The position numbers and the translations under genes are program-made. Below the pieces are notes generated by a model. It made no database searches. It saw only the letters and a list, made by a program, of their open reading frames with translations, and was not told the DNA's origin. This document shows, piece by piece, positions 43,225 to 49,920 of a stretch of DNA of 64,000 nt; positions within the stretch are counted from its first letter, which is position 1, and each line of letters opens with the position of its first letter. Source of the stretch: Acidobacteriota bacterium (GTDB taxonomy: Bacteria > Acidobacteriota > Terriglobia > 20CM-2-55-15). The stretch lies in NCBI GenBank assembly GCA_022821145.1, contig JAJEEE010000037.1:1-64000 (forward strand). Direction: 5' to 3'.

Positions 43225-44838
43225 CTATCCCGCCCGCAATGCGGCGAGCGCCAGCCGCTCCTCGCGATTCGGATCGCGGACCATCCGGACGTCGTCGCCG
43301 AACATCATCGTCGGATAATCGGCCGGGTCGAACGCCGGCCATTCCGGGATGTCCGGGTGGTTCGGGTCGCCGTTGCGCGCGAACGCGGCCCACGCGGCGC
43401 TCATCTTGTGGGCCAGCTCGTAACGCGCCTGCATGGCCCCGGTCATCGACGCGGCGATGTCGACGTTGTAGAGCGCGAACGGGATGTCCAGCGTGTGGTA
43501 CGAGCCCATGCGGTTGTCGTAGACCGGCGAGTACCAGTCGAAGAAGTACAGGAAGCTGGGCGCGCCGCCCTGCGCGAACTTGAGCTCGCCCAGCGTCTGC
43601 GCGTTCCGGCGGCGCGTGTCGTCCGACTGGGCGGTGAGCCACAACATCTGGTTGACGCGATCGGGATGTTTCCTTCGATACAGCGCCATCAACTCCCGCC
43701 CGGCGGCCGCGTCGTCGTTCGCGAGGCCGATGAAGCGGGCGAGCGTCTCGCCGTCCGACAACTCCAGCGGCGGCGGACCGACCCACCCGTTCTCGGTCTC
43801 GGTGGACCCCATCATCAGGGGCACATCGGCCGAATACTCCGGCGCGGTCGGGTCCCACTGGTGCCGGGGAATGACGGTCCCGTCGATGACGGGCCCCCGC
43901 CCCAGGCCGGGTATGGCCGGTTCGCTGTCGAACGCCGCCTGGAGCTGCCGCCACGGCATGGACTGGAGCGCGTCCAGCCGGTCGGGGCCGAGGCCGAGCT
44001 TGGACAGGAAGCGTTCCGCCGCCTCGGTGGCGCCGTCGCGGGGCGTTCCCCGGAGCGCCGATCCGCTCATGGCGATGCCGCCATGGAACAGGTCCTCGGC
44101 CGACGGCATGGCCATCAGCGTCGTCACCTTCCCCCCGCCGCCGGACTGCCCGAAGATCGTCACGCGCTCGGGATCGCCCCCGAACTCCGCGATGTTGTCG
44201 CGGATCCAGTCCAGGACGGCCACGATGTCCTGAACCCCGACGTTGGTGGAGCGGGCCCACTTCTCTCCGCCCAGATCCGCCAGGTGCAGGAAACCGAACA
44301 GGTTCAGCCGGTGGTTGACGGCCACGACGACAACGTCTTCCTTCCACGCCACGTTCGTGCCGTCGTACAGCAGCCAGTTTCCCGAACCGCCCGAGAACCC
44401 GCCGCCATGCAGCCAGACCATCACGGGACGCCGCCCGTTGTCCGGCCCGGGAGTGAAGATGTTGATGTTCAGGCAATCCTCGCCCATCGGCTCGCGACGG
44501 TCGAGCGCCCAGACCACGGAGACGGGTCCGCCCGAGTCCTGCGGCGCGCGGTTTCCGACGCCGATCGCGTCCCGGACCCCGCTCCACGCCGCCGCGCGGA
44601 CGGGCGGCATGAAGCGGTTCGAGCCTCCGGTCGACGCGCCGTACGGGACGCCCCAGAACTGGTGGACGCCGTTGCGGATCCGGCCCTGGACACGCCCCTC
44701 CGTCGTCGGAACGATGGGCGTGAGAGACGTGCCGCGGACATCCTGCGTTTTCGCGCCGGCCCCGGTCGGCGCCATCGACAGTCCGGCCGCGGCCGCGGCG
44801 CCGGATCTCAGGAAGGCCCTTCGATTCATGAAGCTCAT
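43225..44838 (-). CDS. Type-B carboxylesterase with Tat-like signal
   Basis: 537 residues from the ATG at 44838 (GGAGG upstream). The N-terminus MNRRAFLRSGAAAAAG has the twin-arginine pattern, so it is probably exported folded. Oxyanion loop HGGGF (144-148), nucleophile Ser232 in GQSGGG, then an acidic residue in STETENGW and a His in SYHTLD complete the triad. Family members hydrolyse many carboxylic esters. It is upstream of the PQQ dehydrogenase with a 15-base gap and divergent from a cassette-type gene. Confidence 0.88.
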   Translation of the reverse strand: MSFMNRRAFLRSGAAAAAGLSMAPTGAGAKTQDVRGTSLTPIVPTTEGRVQGRIRNGVHQFWGVPYGASTGGSNRFMPPVRAAAWSGVRDAIGVGNRAPQDSGGPVSVVWALDRREPMGEDCLNINIFTPGPDNGRRPVMVWLHGGGFSGGSGNWLLYDGTNVAWKEDVVVVAVNHRLNLFGFLHLADLGGEKWARSTNVGVQDIVAVLDWIRDNIAEFGGDPERVTIFGQSGGGGKVTTLMAMPSAEDLFHGGIAMSGSALRGTPRDGATEAAERFLSKLGLGPDRLDALQSMPWRQLQAAFDSEPAIPGLGRGPVIDGTVIPRHQWDPTAPEYSADVPLMMGSTETENGWVGPPPLELSDGETLARFIGLANDDAAAGRELMALYRRKHPDRVNQMLWLTAQSDDTRRRNAQTLGELKFAQGGAPSFLYFFDWYSPVYDNRMGSYHTLDIPFALYNVDIAASMTGAMQARYELAHKMSAAWAAFARNGDPNHPDIPEWPAFDPADYPTMMFGDDVRMVRDPNREERLALAALRAG

Positions 44839-44865
44839 GGCTGCCTCCTCCATTTCGCCTAAAGG

Positions 44866-44893
44866 TTGCTTCGCATGGCTGGGAACGTAATAT
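44866..44893 (+). promoter_or_regulatory. Promoter of reduced cassette
   Basis: TTGCTT (44866-44871), 16-base spacer, TAATAT (44888-44893). It lies 13 bases before the ATG at 44907, giving a very short leader with no ribosome site. Confidence 0.45.
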
Positions 44894-44906
44894 ACACTGA
44901 CGCCCG

Positions 44907-45695
44907 ATGGGCGAATCCAGCAATTCCGGACAGCGACCGCGGGCCTGCGCGATCGTACTGGTCGCCGTGCTGGGCGGCGTCTTCGCCTCGGCCCAGACGG
45001 CGACCGCGCCTGTCCCGGATCTCGCGGGAATCTGGTCGCCGGGCGACAACTGCACGCCGAACGGCGTGACCTGTCCGTTCGTCTTCCGCGAGTTGCCGTT
45101 GAAGGCGCGGGCGCTGGGCTTCATGGCCGCGTGGGACGAAACGGCGGGACCGAAGTACGACTGCGTCCAGGCCACGTCGCCGTCCCTGGTGGCGGATCCC
45201 TACGCGTTCGCGATCGAGCAGCGGGAAGACCGGGTCGTCTTCACCTACGAAAAGGACGACATCGTGAGAACCGTCTGGCTCGAGGGCCACGGGCACCCCG
45301 AGCCGCCCGTCTACGAGTTCACGGTCCAGGGGTATTCGCGCGGCCGGTACGAAGACGGGAGCCTCGTCGTCGAAACGTCCGCGTTCACGTTCGATCCTCA
45401 CGGCCTGGACGACATGGCCAACGTGCCCTCCTCCACCCGGAAGCGCGTCGTCGAGACGTACCGGCGGGAGGGCGATGGCCTCCGCGCGGACGTGGTCACC
45501 GAGGATCCGGTCTTTCTGAACGAAGCCATCGCGTTCACCCGCCTTTGGGAACCGCAGGAAGCGCCGCTGATCCTGCCGTACGCGTGCCTGCCCGAGCTGG
45601 CCAGCCAGCCCGTGCAGTTCGTGCCGTCCAAGTACGCGGACCCGGACATGATCCGGCTCCCGGAGGTCTTTCCCCCCGATGACGACGCGCAATAG
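44907..45695 (+). CDS. A/X-like secreted protein (reduced cassette)
   Basis: 262 residues with a signal peptide ending FASAQ. It opens DLAGIWSPGDNCTPNG, includes KYDCVQATSP, then GYSRGRYEDGSLVVETSAF, a clear member of the DTLVVETT motif family, and ends with a LPEVFPPDDD tail. It has no RNGxP block. Three Cys near residues 50, 60 and 90 may form a disulfide. It is followed 13 bases later by a DUF6152-like gene, repeating the pairing seen in cassettes 1 and 3. The ATG at 44907 is the only start that includes the signal peptide. Confidence 0.68.
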   Translation: MGESSNSGQRPRACAIVLVAVLGGVFASAQTATAPVPDLAGIWSPGDNCTPNGVTCPFVFRELPLKARALGFMAAWDETAGPKYDCVQATSPSLVADPYAFAIEQREDRVVFTYEKDDIVRTVWLEGHGHPEPPVYEFTVQGYSRGRYEDGSLVVETSAFTFDPHGLDDMANVPSSTRKRVVETYRREGDGLRADVVTEDPVFLNEAIAFTRLWEPQEAPLILPYACLPELASQPVQFVPSKYADPDMIRLPEVFPPDDDAQ

Positions 45696-45707
45696 AGGAA
45701 CGCCGAC

Positions 45708-46082
45708 ATGCGTTTGCAGACCTGGACGATGATCGCGGCGGCCATCGTCATGGCCGCCGTCCCGGCCGCCGGGCACCATGCGCAGTCGGCGGCATTCCAT
45801 ATGGATCGATACGTCGAGATCGAAGGCGTCGTCAGCAACTTCGTCTTCAGGAACCCGCATCCCGTCCTGTACGTCGAGGTGACGGGCGACGACGGAGAGA
45901 TCCAGGTCTGGCAGATCGAATTCGCCCCGGCCACGGTCCTGGCCAAGCGCGGTTGGACGCGGGAGACTTTCGTCGAAGGCGAGGTCATCAGCGCCCGCGG
46001 CCACCCGTCCAAGGTGGAAGGGACGCACGGGATGGCGGCGGGCGCGGACATCACGCGCGCGGCGGGCGAAGTGGTGCGGTAG
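45708..46082 (+). CDS. DUF6152-like secreted protein
   Basis: 124 residues; GAGGAAC ribosome site. Signal peptide ending PAAG followed by HHAQSAAFHMD; cleavage there would again expose His-His. The core keeps EGVVSNFVFRNPHPVLYVEV, FAPATVLAKRGWTRETF and EGEVISARGHPSKVEG. It is the second gene of the reduced cassette and converges on the cytochrome-lectin gene with a four-base gap. Function unknown. Confidence 0.73.
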   Translation: MRLQTWTMIAAAIVMAAVPAAGHHAQSAAFHMDRYVEIEGVVSNFVFRNPHPVLYVEVTGDDGEIQVWQIEFAPATVLAKRGWTRETFVEGEVISARGHPSKVEGTHGMAAGADITRAAGEVVR

Positions 46083-46086
46083 ACGT

Positions 46087-47082
46087 TCAGTCGGCGGCGA
46101 AGCAGTAGAACAGGCCGTCGCCGCCGCTGGCCCGCAGGTCGTCCTGGCTGCAACCCCGCGACGGGTGCGCCGCATTCCAGGAGCTTCCGTCCTGGCCCCC
46201 GCCTTCCCGGTCGTGATGACCGACCATGGCGGCGCCCTCGCCGCCGCTGGTCCAGTTGTTGCAGTTCATCCCCACGGCGGCCGTGCCGTCGGCCAGCGTG
46301 CCGGTCAGGATGTCATGCCGGTTCGGGTCCTCGCCCCTTCCGGCGATCCGCTCGCCGGTCTCGCTGACCGACATGGCGAGGCTCATGCGGTTGTTGCCGA
46401 TGTGCAGGTCCGTCACGCCGCGGGCGATCAGCAGGCCGTCGGCGTTGTACCACGGTCCGCCGCCGATGCGGTCGCCCGCGTGGATCACGGGATCCCCGTC
46501 GAAGCTGGTGCTCAGGTACGCGCGCCAGGTCCGGTCGCCGGACCCGGCGGCCTCCGCCAGCGACTGGCAGTGCGCGTCGGCGCCCGCCAGCCCGCCCAGG
46601 TCGCCGCCGTTCCCGGGCCCGACGCTGGTCACGAAGAAACCCATCCGGTCCTCGGGGCGTTCATCGACCGAACCCAGCTCGCCTCGCGCCAGGGCCACCA
46701 TGTCGACCTCTCGCATTGCCGCTTCCGCGCCCTCTTCATCGCCCTCGTCCGGGACGGGCTCCAACACGAAGTACACGTGGTCGGGGTCCGAGAAATGGAA
46801 CGCCGTCCCGTTCGACAGGGTCGTCGTTTCATAGGTGAAGCGGTCCGGAAACCGGGCGCGCAGCATCGGCGTGATCGTGAATCCGTTCTCGGCGAAGGCC
46901 AGCCCGAACTCGTTCCGGGCGCCGCCGCCAAGGTCGTTGATGTGGCAGGCGCCGCAGGTGTCGATCGCGGGGTTCCGCAACGGGTCCCCCTGGTACAACA
47001 TGAAGAACTCGGGACGCGCCTCCAAGGTGTGCGCCAGGACTCCGGACAAGCCCAACGCAAGAACGGCCGCGCCGAGTCTCAT
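46087..47082 (-). CDS. Secreted monoheme cytochrome fused to lectin-like domain
   Basis: 331 residues with a signal peptide. A single c-type heme site CGACH (43-47) lies in a short N-terminal domain (FFMLYQGDPLRNPAIDTC). The C-terminal half starts FVTSVGPGNGGDLGGLAGADAH and continues AYLSTSFDGDPVIHA, RIGGGPWYNADG and NRHDILTGTLADG, a pattern of C-type-lectin/endostatin-like domains; five Cys would form its disulfides. The combination suggests an electron carrier that docks on a surface or polymer. The ribosome site is weak. It is 13 bases after the ankyrin gene. Confidence 0.7.
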   Translation of the reverse strand: MRLGAAVLALGLSGVLAHTLEARPEFFMLYQGDPLRNPAIDTCGACHINDLGGGARNEFGLAFAENGFTITPMLRARFPDRFTYETTTLSNGTAFHFSDPDHVYFVLEPVPDEGDEEGAEAAMREVDMVALARGELGSVDERPEDRMGFFVTSVGPGNGGDLGGLAGADAHCQSLAEAAGSGDRTWRAYLSTSFDGDPVIHAGDRIGGGPWYNADGLLIARGVTDLHIGNNRMSLAMSVSETGERIAGRGEDPNRHDILTGTLADGTAAVGMNCNNWTSGGEGAAMVGHHDREGGGQDGSSWNAAHPSRGCSQDDLRASGGDGLFYCFAAD

Positions 47083-47095
47083 CGTCGAGCCGCCG

Positions 47096-48511
47096 TCACG
47101 GAGCCAGGCTCAAGGCCCGGGACCGGAACATGTCCGACGGCGTCTGCCCGTCGTTGTTCGCCTGGTGCAGGCTGGCGCCGGCCGCGGTCAGGAACCGGAC
47201 GATGTCCTGCGCGCCGTTTCGGGCGGCGTAGTGCAAGGCCGTGTTCCCGGTCGGCGTGTGGACGCCATCGACGGGCGCACCCGCCTCCCAGAACATGCGT
47301 ACGGCCTCCAGCCGCATCGGATCGCGGGGACCGGCCGCGTTGTCGTAGCGTCCCCGGGCCCGCAGTCCGGCCATGACCATCAGAGGCGACGAGCCGTCGG
47401 CCGCCGTCGTTGCCGGCGTGGCGCCGTATTCCATCAGGAGCCGCATGATCTCCATGTCGGTGGAGAACGCGGCCCGGAGCATGGGGGTCGCTCCCGGGGG
47501 CACGTTCACCTCGCCCTGCGCCTGCCGCGGTGGAATCCGTTTCGTGTAGACCTGGTCCGGGTCGGCGCCGCCATCCAGCAGCATGCGGACGATGTCCATG
47601 TCGCCCAACACCCGATCCCGCAACGGCGGCGCCGGCCGGTTCGTGTACGCCGGCGTGTTGCGCGTCTCGACGGCGGTGTAGAGCGAACCGTCGTCGACGT
47701 CGGCGCCGCGCTCGATCAGCATCGCCGCGAAGTCCCAGTGCCCGTTGATGACCGCCACCTGCAGGGGCGTGAAGCCATAGATGACTTCGCCCGGGTTCAC
47801 GTCCGCCCCGGAGTCGAGCAGTACCTCGCCCACGGCGTCGTGTCCCTGCCGGGCCGCGAAGTACAGAGGCGTCAACTCTCCGGTCGGACGGTCGACCAGT
47901 GCGCCGGCCGCGCTGGTCTCGATCTGCTCGAAATCCAACAGCGCCGAACGGGCGTTCACGTCCGCTCCGCGGTCGATCAGGAACCGCGCGGCCTCGGCGT
48001 GGCCTTCGATCGCCGCCCACATCAACGGCGTCTGCCCCCGCCACTCTTCGGCGGCGTTGATCTCGCCCCCGTGGTCGAGAAGGAGCGCCAGCGTGTCCAC
48101 GTGGCCCGTACGCGCGGCGATCATGACCGGAGTCTCACCCGCGCCATACCCGGCGTTCGGGTCCGCGCCCGCGTCCAGCAGCCGGCGCGTGACCGCCTCG
48201 CTCCCGAGCGTGACCGCCTCGTGGAGCGGCGTGACGCCGTACCGGTTGCTGACGTTGGCTCGGGCCCCGGCGTCCAGGAGCGCCTCGACGGCCTCGAGAT
48301 CGTTCCAGTAGGCGGCCCAATGCAGCGCCGTCATCGTTTCGTTGTCGGTCGCGACGACGTCCGCCACGCCCTCCGAGAGCAGCGAAAGAACCGCGGCCGT
48401 GTCGCGATTCTTCGCGGCCAGAGCCAGCGGGCTTTCTTCCGTTTGCGCGGCGCCGGGGCCGGCGCCCAACAACACGGCGATCGATGCGGTCAGCATGCGT
48501 CGGGATGTCAT
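47096..48511 (-). CDS. Secreted ankyrin-repeat protein
   Basis: 471 residues; GGGAGACTGCC ribosome site; signal peptide ending PGAAQ. About nine ankyrin repeats are visible, for example MTALHWAAYWNDLEAVEALL, GVTPLHEAVTLGSEAVTRRL, ETPVMIAARTGHVDTLALLL, QTPLMWAAIEGHAEAARFLI and NTALHYAARNGAQDIVRFL. Ankyrin proteins bind other proteins; export to the periplasm suggests a scaffold there. It precedes the cytochrome-lectin gene and follows the DUF1552 gene on the same strand, so these may be one transcript. Confidence 0.87.
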   Translation of the reverse strand: MTSRRMLTASIAVLLGAGPGAAQTEESPLALAAKNRDTAAVLSLLSEGVADVVATDNETMTALHWAAYWNDLEAVEALLDAGARANVSNRYGVTPLHEAVTLGSEAVTRRLLDAGADPNAGYGAGETPVMIAARTGHVDTLALLLDHGGEINAAEEWRGQTPLMWAAIEGHAEAARFLIDRGADVNARSALLDFEQIETSAAGALVDRPTGELTPLYFAARQGHDAVGEVLLDSGADVNPGEVIYGFTPLQVAVINGHWDFAAMLIERGADVDDGSLYTAVETRNTPAYTNRPAPPLRDRVLGDMDIVRMLLDGGADPDQVYTKRIPPRQAQGEVNVPPGATPMLRAAFSTDMEIMRLLMEYGATPATTAADGSSPLMVMAGLRARGRYDNAAGPRDPMRLEAVRMFWEAGAPVDGVHTPTGNTALHYAARNGAQDIVRFLTAAGASLHQANNDGQTPSDMFRSRALSLAP

Positions 48512-48536
48512 GGCAGTCTCCCTTACCGACAGCTAC

Positions 48537-49901
48537 CTACAGCGCGATGTGGCCGTCGCTCGCGACGCGTTCCAGCCCGAAGGCGTCGGTTTCCACGCCA
48601 GCGCGATTCAGGATCGTCACCAGGAGGTTCGCGAACGGCACGGTCTCGGTGTACTTCGGAACGTAGGACGCATCCCGATCCGGCGCCAGTTCCCCGAGCT
48701 TGATGTGGCGGTTGCCCGGGAACAGCCCGCCGACCACGAGCGTCGGCAGGTTGATGTGGTCGTGGACGTTGGAGTTGCTCATGCCGCTCCCATAGAGGAA
48801 CGTCGAGTGATCCAGGATGCTGCCCTCGCCGTCGGGCGTGGACCGCAGCCGCTCCAGGAAGTTCGCGAACAACTGGGCGTGGTAGGTGTCCACCCGGGCC
48901 TTCTTCTCGACCACCTCGGGCACGTAGTTGTTGTGCGAGATCGGGTGATGGCCCTCGGCCACGCCGATCTGCGGATAGCTCTGCGTGCTGAGCGACCGCG
49001 ACAGCATGAACGAGGTGACCCGCGTCAGGTCGGCCTGCAGCGCCAGCGCCTGCAGCTCGAACATCAGGACGATGTGCTCCTCGAACGACTCGGGAATCCC
49101 CGTGGGCGGCGCCGGGACCTCCAGGCTGCTCTCCGACCGCTGGCGCTCGCCCTGAACCAGCCGGCGCTCGATCTCCCGCACGTTCTCCAGGTACTCGTCG
49201 AGCTTGGCGCGGTCCGGGGCGCCCAGGTCGCGCCGCAGCGCGCGCGCGCTCTCGGCCACGCCGTCCAGGATGCTGGTGCTCTGTTCCAGCCGCGCCAAAC
49301 GCGCCTCGTCGGTGGCCGCGTCGCCCCCGAACATCCGTTCGAAGACCACGCGCGGGTTGATCTCCATCGGGAGCGGCTGCGTCGGCGTCCGCCACGAAAT
49401 CGTGCTCATGTAGGAACAGAGGAAGTCGCCCGCGCAACTGCCCAGGCTGCTGGACATGTCCTCGGTCGCCACCTCGAGCGACGGGAACGTCGTCTCCTGG
49501 CCGATGTGCTCGGCGATGACCTGGTCGGCGGTCCGGTTCAGAAGCACCGTGCTGCCCTTGGCCGGAAACGCGCCGCTCATCCACATGCCGGGACTCGGCG
49601 AATGCCCGTTCTCGCCCTCGTTGGTCAGACCCGTGATCACGTTGACGTACTCGCGGAAGGGTTCCAGGGGCTTGAGGATGGTGGAGAATTCGAAGTCCGC
49701 GCCCGCCTGGGCCGGCATCCACTGATCCATGATCGTCCCGTGGGGCACGTAGACGAACCCGAAACGCTCCACCGGGCGGGCCGCCGTCTGCGCCCACGCG
49801 GTGTGCGCCGGAACCATCGCGTCCAGCAGCGGCAGGGCCACGGCGGCCCCGGCGCCCCGAAGAAACGTTCGGCGATTGAGGTGCTGACGTGTCGCAAACA
49901 T
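48537..49901 (-). CDS. DUF1552 domain protein
   Basis: 454 residues; AGGAGAG ribosome site. The N-terminal NRRTFLRGAGAAVALPLLDA is a Tat export signal. The rest matches DUF1552: RFGFVYVPHGTIMDQWMP, GLTNEGENGHSPSPGMWM, GGDAATDEARLARLEQSTSI and STFLYGSGMSNSNVHDHINLP. The family is found in Planctomycetota and Acidobacteriota and nearly always follows a DUF1592 cytochrome gene, as here. The His-rich segments could bind metal as in arylsulfatase-like folds, but the reaction is unknown. Confidence 0.88.
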   Translation of the reverse strand: MFATRQHLNRRTFLRGAGAAVALPLLDAMVPAHTAWAQTAARPVERFGFVYVPHGTIMDQWMPAQAGADFEFSTILKPLEPFREYVNVITGLTNEGENGHSPSPGMWMSGAFPAKGSTVLLNRTADQVIAEHIGQETTFPSLEVATEDMSSSLGSCAGDFLCSYMSTISWRTPTQPLPMEINPRVVFERMFGGDAATDEARLARLEQSTSILDGVAESARALRRDLGAPDRAKLDEYLENVREIERRLVQGERQRSESSLEVPAPPTGIPESFEEHIVLMFELQALALQADLTRVTSFMLSRSLSTQSYPQIGVAEGHHPISHNNYVPEVVEKKARVDTYHAQLFANFLERLRSTPDGEGSILDHSTFLYGSGMSNSNVHDHINLPTLVVGGLFPGNRHIKLGELAPDRDASYVPKYTETVPFANLLVTILNRAGVETDAFGLERVASDGHIAL

Positions 49902-49920
49902 GTTCGACTCTCCTATGGCC

